Shown here one piece after another: positions 51,065-64,000 of a DNA stretch of 64,000 nucleotides. This DNA is from Isoetes taiwanensis. Lineage: Eukaryota; Streptophyta; Lycopodiopsida; Isoetales; Isoetaceae. The translations under genes were made by a program, and so were the position numbers. Position 1 is the first letter of the stretch. The number at the start of each line of letters is the position of its first letter. The stretch spans positions 32,192,177-32,256,176 of the forward strand of contig JAJEKV010000001.1 of assembly GCA_021234155.1 (NCBI GenBank). Reading direction: 5' to 3'. Below the pieces are notes generated by a model. It was given only the letters and a program-made list of their open reading frames with translations. It was not told where the DNA came from and did not search any database.

Positions 51065-52604
51065 ATGCCGCCTCATATGGCCGATCATTGGGGGAAAAAT
51101 GTTTCCGATTTCTTCTTCCAGGAAAAGCCTGCTGCTGTTTGGGAACCTGGTGTTATCATCGTAGGAGCAGGTCCGTCGGGGCTGGCTACTGCTGCTTGCC
51201 TTAAGAAAAAGGGAGTTCGCAGCGTTATACTGGAGAAAGCAGAGTGCATTGCCTCGCTTTGGCAGCACCGAACATACGATCGACTGCATCTGCACATACC
51301 AAAGCAGTTTTGTGAGCTTCCCTTTGCACCTTTTCCCGATTCCTTTCCGGTATATCCCAACAGGCAGCAGTTTCTGGATTATGTGCAAGACTATGCTCGC
51401 GAACACAACATCTGTCCTACATTCAATCATCATGTGAAATCCGTCACGCACGATTCTCGCCGGAATTGCTGGCGACTTCGAGTTCTGGACACCACCAAGC
51501 CCATGAGGCCCTTGGAGATTGAGTATCGTAGCCAATTTCTGGTCGTTGCAAGTGGCGAGAATGCAGAAGCTCGAATGCCAGAGATTGAAGGGTTAGACTC
51601 ATTTGTGGGAGATTTGAGGCACTCCAGCCAGTATAAAAACGGAGTTCCTTATGAGGGCAAGAAGGTCCTGGTTGTAGGGTGTGGCAACTCGGGCATGGAA
51701 ATAGCTTTGGATTTGGTGAATCATAATGCTTCGCCCTCAATCGTTGTGAGGAGCCCCGTAAGTCCAGTTTCATCTTCTTCCAATTAAGTTTTAATCGCAT
51801 ACCCAATCCCAATTCTCATCCTCTTTTTATGTTTGCAGGTCCACGTTCTTCCTCGAGAAATATTTGGGCATTCAGTATTTTCAGTATCTATGGCTCTCAA
51901 AAATATCTTTCCTTTATGGTTAATTGACCGATTTTTGGTTCTATATTCGGTTTTGCTATTGGGAAGCACTGAAAAGTATGGATTGAAGAGGCCTAAACTT
52001 GGGCCATTGGCAACCAAGGCAAAGCTTGGACGAACCCCTGTTCTGGATGTTGGCACTCTTGCAAAGATCAAGAGCGGTCACATAAAGGTACTATTTCTTT
52101 CTATTGCAGTTTACCATTTTGCCCTTGTCCCGCATTTAGAGAAGCATCTCACTGGTCCCTGTTTGCAGATTTTGCCCGCTGTTAAAGGCTTAAATACCAG
52201 AGGAGCAACCTTTGTGGATGGTCACTCCGAGGAATTTGATGCAGTTATCTTGGCAACTGGCTACAGAAATAATGTCCCCAAATGGCTAAAGGTGCGAAAT
52301 TTTATCCATGCATTACAGGTTTTTGTCTAGCGATCAGCGTGCAATTTTGGCTGATTGAGCTTGGGTTTGTGTGTAACAGGAAGAGCAAGAGTACTTTTGC
52401 ACAGAAGGTCTTCCGAAATGCGGTTGGAAGATTGGAAAAGGTGGTCTGTATGTTGCAGGATTGTCGGGCCAAGGAATCCTTGGAGTCTCTCAAGATGCAA
52501 AATTGATTGCAGAAGATATCAGCGCTATCATCGAATCAGAAACTGATAGTCTAATACTTAATGGTGGGCTCAATAGTGTGATGCCGAAGGAAGCAAGAAT
52601 ATAG
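51065..52604 (+). CDS. YUC: YUCCA flavin-containing monooxygenase (indole-3-pyruvate monooxygenase)
   Basis: The four exons are 51065-51757, 51839-52087, 52169-52291 and 52380-52604. The three introns are 81-88 bp, all GT-AG and phase 0, and the protein is 429 residues, normal for the family. YUCCA enzymes convert indole-3-pyruvate to the auxin indole-3-acetic acid, using FAD, NADPH and O2. Visible motifs: FAD-binding VIIVGAGPSGLATAACL (residues ~35-50), FMO signature FVGDLRHSSQY (~180-190), NADPH-binding VLVVGCGNSGMEIALDL (~200-216), VHVLPRE after the first intron, TPVLDVGTLAKIKSG, and the ATGY motif (ILATGYRNNVPKWLK). The C-terminus carries GLYVAGLSGQGILGVSQDAK. No stop or frameshift interrupts it. 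The start context is AAAGATGCCG. It is the only complete metabolic gene here and has no operon-like neighbours. Which YUCCA subclade it belongs to cannot be told by eye. Confidence 0.95.
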
Positions 52605-55600
52605 TAGTTCTAGGGAGACACACACAAAAAGAAAAACCACCATATACATGGTATGAGACGCCGAAGGGTCTCGACAGTTTTGAGAATTAGGATATAGGAG
52701 CATGTTCACACGACAAACTTGTGATGCCCACTGTACAATATATAATAGTGTGGCGACATGGGACTCAACTCAACTCGGCTTCTTCGGTGCTGAAGCTGAA
52801 ACGAGACTGCTTGTTTCGTCGAGCATTTTTCCTGTGTAATACGAAACCCCCTTGTACAGATGCTTAGATTAACATCATGAAAGCGGCATTGAATGTCAGG
52901 AGCAACAGATTATTGAGTGTGTGGATTTTGATTTTTGTTTAATGCCGTCGTATGTCAAATGATTTACCGCTGATTTGTTTCAATGGGGGAGGTTTCCAAG
53001 AGAGGCAGACAGTGAGGGGCAGCGAGGGAAAAAAGGGGGAGGTTGGGGGCAGGCTCATCATTGTGATGCCTAACTGCAAACGATCTACTCAAATCGCACA
53101 ACCGTTTATTGTTTCACATCATGAGAAATTACTAGTCACTGCAACAATAAATAAATAAGAAAAATAATGAAAAAAATCGTCTTGTGTTTGTGGGCTCCAA
53201 GATTTCCACGCGGGACAGCACTTACTATCATTGGGGATGCAAGGCAAACCGTTACGGCGGGCTCCAGAGGGGGGGTCCACCATCCTTCCTCCATTCCCGT
53301 CGTCCCCGTCCCTCCCTCGACTACTCATCATTATCGTCATTATTATAATAGACCTGTTGCCATGATAAGGAAAGCAAAGGTAGGTCTTATATACGAGCTC
53401 CGTCCGGCGAGGCGGGTGGGCCATGCTGGGAGGAATATATACGAGTTACAAGTTGTTGTATCTTTTGAGACGTACAGCATACAAATCCTCCACCTTTTCT
53501 TTACCAGTTGCGATGTAGGGCGCGGTAGAAGCGGTGCGGCTGGCCCCATTCGCATGGATGGCACATGGCACATGCAATGGCATTTGGGTTGGGAATGAAG
53601 AATGAAGAATGACTACTGCAGCTGACTGACTGCTCTTGATGGGATGGGATTGCTATGGATGCGATGGGACGTAATTGGGACCTCCCCCCCTGCTCCTGCG
53701 TCGTCTCGTCTCCTTGTTGTTTTGTACTGCTTGCACGGCCTCACGCCAGAAGTGGACTAGTGCGCTCCCAATAACAATAAAAATGATTGGCTTGGTGGGT
53801 GGAGTGTGCTTGCTTCTACCCCCCTCCCCTCCCGGTTTCTCTATCTTTGGAGGGCCCCCTTAATTTGGCATCTTTGTATCCAATCATCAGCCCGCCGTAA
53901 TCTATGGATGGATGGATAGTATGTTACCTCCCTCACTTCTTCAGTTGTTGTGCAAAACATCTCGTTGGTACCTTCTCATTTTCCACTGGAATCTTCAGCC
54001 TGATGTCACCACACTTTGGACGTTGTAATTTGTAAGGTCCATGCCCAATGGCTAAAAGTGCCTTGGCCATTGGCCTCTGACATTTACTTGCAGAGGCCAA
54101 TGGCCTAAAGCACCTTGGGCCATCTAGCATTTGCCCCCGACATCCTCTATGAGTTTGTCCACTTATTGCCCAACTAAACTTGCTTATTGGAACCATAAAG
54201 ATTCAACTACCTTTCAAAAGAGAAAAGAAGGGATGTTTTTTTGTTAATTGTTTCCTCCACAACGACATTCATAATGGGGCTCATTTGCACAATTCATGGT
54301 GATGGATGGATCCCTATCATAAGGGCTCTCATAAATCTATGCTTTTTTTCTACCTAGTGGGTCAAGTGCTGGTGGATGGTGACCTCTATCACACATAAGA
54401 TTTATTCCATTTGCGACAATTTTGCCAATGTGGTCTACTCTTTAATCATCAAAATGCTAATACATATATTTTGCATGGCAGAAATTGCAATTAACTAATG
54501 TTTAACAACATTACTTTTATCACTTTTCGACACGATTATGGTTTAATGAATGTTCTTCTTTAACGTTGTTCTTCAAAGAAGAGATCTTGAATGTATCTTC
54601 ATTAATACTAGTATAATTGCAACTTGTTATGTAGTGTCTTATTCTTCTGACCTAATACATCATCTCAAGTTCAAGATCCCATGCTTTTTTGTTTCCAAAT
54701 AAGTCTAACCTATATCTTTTGATGTATATTCTATCTTACGGTGTTGTAAACGACTTATTGCAATAATAAATAGTTGATTCATATGGTATTTAAACATGAT
54801 CATGCATGTGACGGTGGCAGTTATAGAATTAGCCACGTTTTGAGTGGTAAGTGCAGAATAGCATCCATTAAATAGGCATAGAATCATTAACTCCATTATG
54901 CGTCACTTCTAGTAGTTAGTCTGCATATGTCAGTGATGGGTAAAAGGAGTGGTAGTTGGGGTGGGGAAATTTATATAATATTTGTTAGAATTTGAACACT
55001 TGAAACAACATTCTTCTATATTTTCTGCCAAATGCAATCCAGTCTATATGCCTCAAAAAAGGTAAATAGATGACCTATTAATCTTGGATATTACCTTTAA
55101 AGGTTGTTGAGCACTATGGGGCATCTTTCCATTAGAACTCAGTAAGCATGTGTAGATTATGCATCTAGAGAGAGAAATCTAGGAATTGCCTCATTGGACA
55201 TCCCCAAAACGAGGCAATGTTTGACTCATTTGTGTCTCCCTTCTAAATGGGACTTCACTTCACGTCATCTAAGCACCATAACTCTATCTTTCTTCAGTGA
55301 TGTGATTAATCTCAGCAATCCAATAGGTTTAATATTATTACCAACATTAGCCGAGTTCAAAAACTTAAACAATGTCCAAAGGCCAAACCAATTGCTACAA
55401 CTTTAGTGTGTTTATAGGAAGAGATGGATAATTGCAATGAGTGTATCATCTACCACCTACGACTATCATCTGAGAAATCATGAATTCAAATCTAGGGGGA
55501 CGGTTGTTATGAATGCGTTACCTGCAACCTAAAACTATCACCTAAGAAGTCATGTATTCAAATCTTTCCAAAGTGATAAAAATTTTAAGATGACTTGCAC

Positions 55601-58600
55601 ACTATTGAAATAAAAAAATAAAAAGATGAAAAAGTCTAAGCAGTGTGGGAATTTGACACCCTAAATGTGTCAAGAAGATATTCTTCTAGGATCAATGATT
55701 CAAAAGAGGCATTTTAGTTCGAGAAAGTGTGTCAAAAGAGACTTCAAAATATTAAAAAGAAAAAACAAAAAAAAACATCTCCCATAACACACCAAAACAA
55801 AAAGTTCCCTTTTTTTTTCTGATACAAAACGTGGTCACGATAACATCATCTCTTTAATATCTTCATAAAAATACATGACAAAGGACATGACCAGAATGAT
55901 CAGCTGGACGAAGAGTATGATTTGCTGCTGTGCAAATTATGTTTTAATCAGGTGTGAAATCCTACCAAATCCGCTCGAGAATTTGCTATTTTGACCTAGT
56001 AAACTTAACCAAATATGAGCGTATTATACACCATCAGAACGACCCCCCTGAGAGCTTTCCAATGCAATAAAAAACATACAAAAGGAGTCCGGATTCAAAA
56101 GTTATGATAAGAACCATATTACCATCAAATCTGCACTTTGCAAAAAGGAATCCAGATTGAAAAGTACAAAACGCAGGTACCTATCTTGATAGATCTCGAT
56201 CAAATCATATGCCAATAGAAAGCTCTCTACATAAGCTTTTTAAAGAATTCAAGACCATCTGAATCTGACCTCTGTAGCTCAAGTTATGAGCCTAGAAACA
56301 GTTGACATTCTCTCTCCATCGCTTCTCTTCTTTATCTATTTTTAGTGACTTAGATATCACATACAATGGTTTGGTAAAAAAACCTCTTATAAAGATCTTA
56401 TTTTTTACTAAAATTTATAAAAAGCATTTGCAAACGTAATCTGACACGCCATAAAATATAAAGTATGTGGAAAAAAATTAAGTGCCAGAATATCCCATTT
56501 GGTAGCTTACTGTTATGAATATGGTAGCTCGGGGGAGTGGTCTTGGATGTTAGTCTTGGTGGACTAGCGTGGGTGTCTAAGTTAGGCAAATTATTGACAA
56601 GGAAAGGCAATGAAGGCAACCTATGGTCTATATTTCTGAAGCCCAAAAGACATAGCTAAATAAAAAAAGGGCTAAAGTCGTAGCAGAGACCTATAAATAG
56701 ACCCTGAACTTCAGTTACATATATCTCGGCAACCAGAGCTCTGATGGAGACGATTCTTACTTCAATGGAACCGGCTCGGAGTCTAGTTTTCGAATTGGTA
56801 TAGAAATTCTGCGAATCATCAGAATAAGAGAGATATGGCCGGAAGAGTGATAGGGGGTCAAAGAAGACTGCTCTACACATTCGCTCTTGAATCTAATTCT
56901 AAGAAAGCCATTACTTTTTCCTAGAGCTTCTGCTGTTTTTATTCAATAGCCTGTCACTATCCTAGAGCCTAACTCGTAGTGTCTTATATTGAGGACTGCT
57001 AGCTCGAGGGAGGAGCTACCAGTGGAAGCTGATTGTCAGGCCTTGCCATAATTATGCCAATTCTTAGCACCGAATGACCCGGTTTGGTGGTGAATCATAC
57101 ATTGGTTATTGCATCTTGAGCTAGCTCTGGTTTTGGTGAACTAAAGCTTGGCCAATCTGAGTTATTCCATGTAACTCATATTGTATGTTTGTTTCAAATA
57201 GAGATCTTTTGTCATTGCTAACAGTTTGATTGTGGATTATGTAGCAATTCTGGATGGATTACATATTGGGAGACCATGAATTGATTGAGAAGCTTTAAAT
57301 AAGGTTTCAGGGATATAAAAGGTATGGTTCATTGGTGTGATCCATAACACTTACATGGCTAGTTATATAAGATCTATTTTTATATATGGCTACTTTACAT
57401 TGATTTAATTGCATAGCAGACCCATGTCATATATTTTTGAAAGCATGAATTTTGCAAATCCTATTCTCTATTGCACACTAAACTTCTTTATCCAATCTCT
57501 GTAGGTGCATCTATTATGACTTCCCTTTCATAAATCTTTATAACCTATTATTATTCTCTTATTTATGATGTTAGCTATTTCTCAAAGTTAAATTCTATGT
57601 TTTGGTCATTGCTTTTGAATATAAAAGCATTTTTTTGACAGCTTGGGAAGTGTCTCAATGATATTTGATGCAAGAATTTTAGAGGTGCGTCAATTGATAA
57701 GATAATATTTGAATGTGTATCAACAATAAAACGCTATACAATTTTAATTCTCCATACTATGCCCATCCATTGTGAAGTAATAGATGAATTACTTTAAGTG
57801 ACATCAACTTGCACCTCACAGACAGCAGTCAACACTTGCCGAGACAGTCAACATTGCCCTGAGGGTCAGAGAGCAACAACAGCTAAGACATAGGAGCCAC
57901 AATGGGGCCCAGGGGATGCAGCTAAGCTATAGGGGATACGCCATCTGCGTGCACAGGGTAAAAAACCCCTGTATACGCTTTTTTCTTGTAGAAAACCCCC
58001 TCCCATAAGGTCTCATATTGTCGAAATATTTACACCCATGCATACTTATGCAAGCATTTTTGTTAGTGGCAAATATACCCATCCTTTACAAAATATATTT
58101 ATTAGTGTAGAAACCTAAATCCAATAATCCCTCTTAACATCCATAGATCAAAAGAAGCCCTCCCATATATGTATAATTTATTCTCCTCATATTAACTTCC
58201 CCCTCACGACTGTATAATATGAATATCTAGCATAATAAGGGGGGGTTTCTTTTATGATTTTCTATGCTTTTCAATAAGGTTCTGGCTATGATTTTGTGGT
58301 GTATTTGACGAGATGTACTAAATGGTATTTCTAGAGTGCACTCTTTTCTTAGCCGTTGACTTTACATATAAAAAACAATTGTGTACCCATGTTTATAGTT
58401 ATCTGCATGTACTCCATTTTGAATAGCTTTTAGGGTTTCAATAGTTTCTAGACTCCTTATTTTTTTCTTCCCCGGCAAAGTACGATTTTTGTCTGTGAAG
58501 GCCGAAGTTGGTGATGTTAGAATGCCTTCAGGTTATGGCTTTCAAATCCTTACCACTATTCTATGCTATGACGCAACTCTATTTCTCAAATTTCCTACTT

Positions 58601-58662
58601 CTTCTACATCTCCATAGCAAATTTAGCATTCTGGCCACAAAGGCAGTTTTTGCTTTTTCCAA
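52605..58662. other. 6 kb downstream of YUCCA, no gene recognised
   Basis: The first ~330 bp are probably the YUCCA 3' UTR. From 53160 to 53880 the sequence is C/T-rich with a frame (53167-53598) that shows no domain. From 54200 onward it is strongly AT-rich. Phrases such as GAGAGCTTTCCAATGCAATA (about 56049) and AAGTTATGA (56099, 56282), and a similar block at 56700-56880, look like old LTR sequence. No RT, integrase or TIR could be tied to them. Confidence 0.4.
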
Positions 58663-61600
58663 ATGCTTCTTCATTCATTGAGCATAGCATCACTGCAATC
58701 TGTTTGTTTCTTGCAACCAGTGTGTGACGAAGGATTCAAAGTATTAGTGCAAAAGGTCTTAGCAGGGTACACATCTAGAGCTAACATATCATCGTCATCA
58801 ATGACAACACATAATGGCAGGGTTTCGAATCAGGGAATTCGACTTTATTTTGCGTTGGCAGCAATTGATTTAGCAGATTGGGTCGTCAAACATAACAGAA
58901 AGGAGAAGGGCCAAAGTGAAGGAAGTTTTTGGTGCACCTGCTAGTTGTCAGATTTGTGTAGATCATTGTTGTGTGTCAGATTGTATAGCCTGAAGTTGTA
59001 GGAGATGCCGAACCGAGGTTGGATATGCGGCCCTCTTCTATATATTGCTGTATGCTTACTCTTTGAATCTATAGCATGGTCCTATACATAACTATTTACT
59101 CGCTCTGGCCGAAAAATATGTAGCTCCAGTGAATTACTATTGAAGGTTCTTTCGTATGTATCTGGAAGATTTGGTATTGCAGTGAATCTTTGATTAAGTA
59201 TTGAGGGTTGCTTTATCAAACGTGTTGTTGCAGAAGCATTGAAACAATAATTCCAACAATCCAGATAGGTCGATCTAATGGCCAAGGTATTTTAGTTCTA
59301 TGTTTGTCCTTTGCATATTATTGCTAGATCTAGCTTCGGAAAAGTGCAGTGTAAAGAAAGAGATTTTGTGCTTAGAGCTGGCTGTATAGGTTTCTTTTGG
59401 CAGTTTCATTTACAACATTTTTCTTGGCCAGTATTTTCAAAAATGTATTACCTCAACATTGTAATAATGCCTTTTCATGAATCATTCCTACAAAAGTTAT
59501 TAGCACGCCTTCGCTGAAGTTCCTGGATATGTGTGGTAATTTCTTAATGAATCTCTATTCCCTACAGTATTGTTTTATCGTTGTTAGTCTTCTACCTGCG
59601 TGCTTTTGGTAACTAGCCCGGTAGGGAAATTAGCTCATTTTGGCTCTAGACAAAGAATCAAAGCTCCAACTTGACGATTCAGGTTATTGTTTGATACAGA
59701 AGCAAACATAACATAAGCAGATAAGATTCTTCATTTAGAAAGCATGTGATCTGAGAATACACAGAAAAAACCAGCTGGATTAGCTCCAACTGGGCTCGTA
59801 GCTATTCCCTCAAGCCAAAAATTGAGTCGTAAACCTCTTTGTGAGCATCTGAAGATATTAAGATAGTTCATACCGCATGTAATGGACAAGTATTCTGGAG
59901 GAGGAGCCAAGGAACTCCTGTGTGGGCAAGAAGTTATCAGATTGCGGGACATGGCAAATGGGTGTTGTATGCTCTAACTCCTTGCTAATTTATACCAGGA
60001 GAAATAATTTGTCTATACTGTAGCTGCATTATTAGGTATAGATATGAGTATCCCTTATGGGTATGCAAAGTCCAAATTGGGCAACTGCCTAATTTGTTTG
60101 TCCTTGTTTCTGCTATTCATGTAGCATGTTTTGTCATGGGACAACATGTTAACAGAATTAGATTTTGCTTTGGCAGATCATGTACCTCTTCAAGGGTGGT
60201 GGAGCAGTCAGTAGAGGCATTTTGAAGGAAACAAGGCAATGCCAATTCAAGGACATCCAGAAGGAGCTGTCAGTGCTAGAGTTGAGGAAGTGTTTGAGGA
60301 GCACCACCCCCTTCCTTGGCCTACTCTAGAGGCAAGGCTCTTAAAAGAAGCCAAAGGATCATTCATTGTGGAGGTAAGATTAAGTACAAGAGGGGAGGGT
60401 TAGAGGAGGACAGGGCACTAGAACCACTGACAAGATACACGCTCCTTGAGATGGACTGTGAAATTTAGCACTCCTGTGACACCATCCTTGTAGGAAAGGG
60501 TTTCTCTTCCTTGATCCGGACGATGGAGTATGTGATCAGTCCTTAGGTTTGAAGAGCATAAAAGTGTCTGTTACCGAGGGTCCCCTCCTCCTCCCCCGAT
60601 GAACGTGAACTTCTGATGTCATGGTTGCCAGCAAATTCCTAAGGCAGGTATGCTTGTCAGGTGGACTAATGATTTTGCCAAAGTAGGTGGAGTGGTGGTG
60701 TCAGGTGGAGGCATCTAGCCAGGGGAGTTCAGAGCTTGAGAAGCATTTCCAATACGAGAAGCGCAAATACACTTTGCATTCTTGTCAACCGAAGAAGGTT
60801 CTAAGGCCCCCAAAGATTGACAACCTCACAACCAACTAATGAGGCCATCTTGAAGTACATGAAGACCATGTGTTGCAAATGAAGAGATGGGTTGCATAAA
60901 ACCATAGCCATGAAGGGCTAAATTAGAAGAGGACCAGGAAAAACCAGAAGATGATAAGAGGGGGCATAAAGCCACATCCATTCTCGACTAAAAACAAAAG
61001 AATAAAAATAAAAACAAATGCAGGGAAGTAAGAGGTCTAAGAACCAACTGGCACTGGAAATAGATATTGTTCCCAGCATAAACCACTTGCACATAGATCA
61101 GGTCGGTATCAGACGGTGCGCTAAACCTGGGTTGAGATTTTGGGGGATGCCTCTAGGTTAAGTTAAGAGACTATGACATGGACTATCTCTCTTGGGATTG
61201 TGAATGTTGAGGCCATTGGCTTCATTGGTTATTGTAACTGATGAAGAAGAATCTGAGCGTGGCCTTTTATGTGGGGGATGGAGTTCTTCCTACCCTCTTT
61301 ATAGGCATTGATGTCATGTCACGGTAGATACTGGAGTTACGACGCTCCATGCTGAATAAGTGGTTGAAACTTTTGTGCTTAGCAAGAACGATGAAATAGA
61401 TAAGGAACCTAATTATAAAAAGTGTGTGCAAAGAGAAGAAACTGCTAAGAGTCGAATATACCTTAGGCGCTCTGATAAACCGATGAAAAGGGAGCTTGAT
61501 GAATGGAATCAATTGCTCGATTTCGGGTTTAGCCCCATTTCTGATGCATTGTGCCAAATCCCTAAACCAGCCCTGGACTGTGAGAAGATATTGTTTGGCT

Positions 61601-61957
61601 GACTCACGAATTTATTGACAGCTTATTTGAGTTCATGATCCCATTATCCTTCAGAACATATATGATGGTCCTTTTCCACGCTCTGATTTCCATGGGCTTC
61701 TCTTCTGTCTCTTATATCATAATGGTCATCAGTGTGCTTGTTCCGACCTTGAATTCTTGGCAGTGCCATTGGCGAAAAATGCTTTTTTCCACTTGCTTTT
61801 AGGTAGTCTTGGTCCCTATGCCTCTGATCCATACAATTGTGTTGATTCTACCAGTATGCCGAATAGGTACGCCTTGACTTCCTAGTTTATCAACATGCTT
61901 TTATTATAGTTTTTCATGATGTAATAGTTGCCTATGACTGCTTGGAACCTTGAGCCT
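58663..61957. other. 3.3 kb with weak exon-like pieces only
   Basis: A frame at 58663-58944 follows an acceptor-like TTCTTGCAACCAG ending at about 58719 and contains IRLYFALAAIDLADWVVKHN. I do not recognise the family, and no companion exon is convincing. Another acceptor/donor pair frames about 60178-60372. The plus frame 61360-61602 is charged and unassigned. This may be a decayed host gene or chance. Confidence 0.3.
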
Positions 61958-63897
61958 TGTAACGCTCCCCACCAAATATACGATGCCCCATCGTACATCT
62001 CGTGGGAAATCCCATATCTAGCCCTTCGGCCGCATGGGCCCTTCGTCTATCCCGCACCCAAGATATCTCTGGTGGGGGAAGGGGACACGAAGGTGTCTTG
62101 TGCGGCCTTCCCCTATGGGCTCCTATAACAGCAGACGCATAACGTAACGTCAGCACTAGCAATCGTCGAAGGATAGCACATCCGTACAACCATAGATACA
62201 TCCAAGGTATCAACATGCCGTAAAACATAAGAGCTCCTACCCAGGCTCAGAATCGTAAGGAAAGTAGACTGATGGCTAGGCCTCAAGATAGAGCAGACCG
62301 AGATATGACAATGGCTGGGCTGACTATAGACAATGGCTAGGGTTGACCACTCCATCCGCCCCTCCTGCGCATACTTTGCAGACGGACTAAATCAGGCTCT
62401 GGCATGACTATAACCTGTCGGATACGTAGTCTCATGGTATCACCCATCGAGACTACTTCGGGTTGCATCTCCCCGGTCCGATGAGGTAGGAAGGGTTGCA
62501 TCTCCCCTTTCGAGGTCTAGTGGCTCCATGGACGACTAGAGAATCGTGGCGACATACGATTCATACCCGACTGAACTCCCCAAAATAAGAGCTAGGCCAA
62601 CATCTTGCTTGAGAGTCAGGGCGACACCATTGACTCAGGAAGTGTCGGACCCACACCCGGCCCACATCAAGTGACCGATTATAGGCCTGGCCCGCTATGG
62701 GTCCCCAGTAGCCGCGCTCAGGAGGGACCTCCCTCCACTTTGCCACAAGTCCCGTTGTATGGTGCTAAGTTACTTCATCGCCCCTTGTAGCTGGGTGGCT
62801 TCCTATGCACAGGCCGCATCTAATAGGAACTAAGGGGTCTAAACTAGGAGCATCATCTAAATAATGGCGACCAGGTCTCTACCCCCTTTCCAATACAAGA
62901 GGAGCACCCGGGCAGAGTTTGCCTCATGTGTACACACCCAATACGGGCGGAGTTTGCCTCATGTGTACACACCCATCGATGCTGCATCCAGCACTGGATG
63001 ACCACTTCAGCCATGTAGCGCGACAAAGAATCTAGCCAGGATAACAATGCCCCATGTCACGCACAAACACAACCACAGGTCCAAGCCACTACACATGGAC
63101 TTTGGCCCCGGAGACTATGCACTTATGCAATATGTCACATTCTACATGTTCCAATACCACTATCCTTGCAATTTATGCAATATTTCAATATGACCATAAT
63201 GATGGTATCAACAATTCAGATGCAATTCTCATGTATTTCTCATTAATGTATTCCACAATAGAAACGCCAATTCCATAAAAAACATACCATGCATCCAACA
63301 TTTGATACCACATCAATAATAGCACATAACGAATATAACAACCATGACCATCACATTTCTAATGTTTACTATTAGTGTAACTAGGGCCATTTCCATATAA
63401 TATCACTAGGTCATGGGTTTTTCCTATGGCCATTCTAAAACTCCATCATTAAGCAACTTCCAAGCTCATGCCGCATCTTGGCAAATTCATGCTCTCCAAC
63501 TTCTTTCTCCCCATAGAGAAAGGTCCTAACGTCTACATTATGTTTTTAATGTTGTTAAATATAACTGCATTTTCCTTTCTATTTCGTTAATATTCCGTCC
63601 CCTTACCCAAGCCCCTTATTAATAATAGTTTAATGAGGGCGACCATAATTTTGCATTTAATTGTAATTACGTAATTTAATGTGCAGATATTAACTTAGTG
63701 TTTACCAGCATCTCCTTTAGCAGCGACTAACCCAACCTCCAGAACCTTAGGAATATAAATTCCTACGGTCAAATCCACTTACCTTATTTAATAGCTTTAA
63801 ACTAATTTCATAACAGTCTATTTTAAACATTGTTAACTTACATTTTAAACTTATTATTCACTTACTAACCACTTATAATATTTTCACATTTAGGGCA
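61958..63897 (-). repeat. LTR related to that of chromovirus C
   Basis: The reverse complement aligns in order with LTR C: CAGTCGGGTA, a block around CCTCATCGGACCGGGGAGAT followed by GCAACCC, CCATGAGACT, GTCTGCAAAG, GGATGGAGTGG, and a hairpin TACGATG-CCC-CATCGTA close to the end. It ends ...GGGGAGCGTTACA on the minus strand. The proposed start, TGCCCTAAATG at 63897, follows CTAAAAGGG, a weak polypurine-like stretch. The flanking 5-mers do not match, so it is not a simple solo LTR. Its internal region may continue beyond the window's right edge. A 35-bp tandem duplication lies at about 62912-62981. Confidence 0.55.
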
Positions 63898-64000
63898 CGA
63901 CCCTTTTAGAGTCACGAACTCATGGCCAATAGCCCAGATTGGGCTTCGATTCTCTGATTTCTGGCTAGCAAGAGCTCCAAGACTATCAAATCGGCCTCTT

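Noticed and set aside
53167-53598. 143-codon frame downstream of YUCCA
   Set aside because: C/T-rich sequence with an overlapping minus-strand frame. No domain or exon signals.

Overview
This window looks like nuclear DNA of a land plant with a large, transposon-rich genome. The evidence is a YUCCA-type auxin-biosynthesis monooxygenase gene with short GT-AG introns, a plant-specific DUF641 (GIL1/IRKI-type) gene, and plant Ty3/gypsy, Ty1/copia and L1-type LINE remains. Nothing bacterial, viral or organellar was seen. I cannot name the species. Non-flowering lineages such as ferns or gymnosperms are possible, but the sequence does not decide it.

Only two host genes look intact. The first is the DUF641 gene at the left edge (68-1635, minus, two exons). 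The second is the YUCCA gene (51065-52604, plus, four exons), with a CCAAT/TATA-like promoter and a long leader about 0.6 kb upstream. Most of the rest is transposon debris, or AT-rich DNA in which I see no gene.

Layout: 2.8-3.8 kb is the 3' end of a LINE with a poly(A) tail. 4.2-9.3 kb is the 3' half of Ty3/gypsy element A, with a 2.4 kb LTR that abuts a (TAAGA)20 microsatellite. 9.6-10.8 kb is a short retroposon carrying only a LINE ORF1 fragment, bounded by an 11-bp target-site duplication. 15.0 kb holds an (ATT)46 run and 15.5 kb a MITE. 17.0-18.3 kb is a LINE reverse-transcriptase ruin, and 19.3-21.1 kb a copia ruin. 22.5-33.8 kb is chromovirus C (gag, protease, RT, RNase H, integrase, chromodomain, 3' LTR), split by a 2.9 kb terminal-inverted-repeat element that carries exon-like host sequence. 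34.3-47.8 kb is element B, of the same family as A, on the minus strand with both LTRs. B contains a GC-rich retroposon-like insertion, and a LINE sits inside its 5' LTR. 62.0-63.9 kb is another LTR, related to that of C.

The most unusual item is the A/B family. Element B has a second RNase H-like domain, with all four acidic positions visible, between protease and reverse transcriptase. The RNase H normally found after RT has lost catalytic positions in both copies. Both copies also share an Asp-to-Asn change at the first integrase catalytic position. B is dead: part of RT is deleted and there are frameshifts and stops. Its domain order nevertheless differs from the order I know for plant dual-RNase-H (Tat/Ogre) elements.
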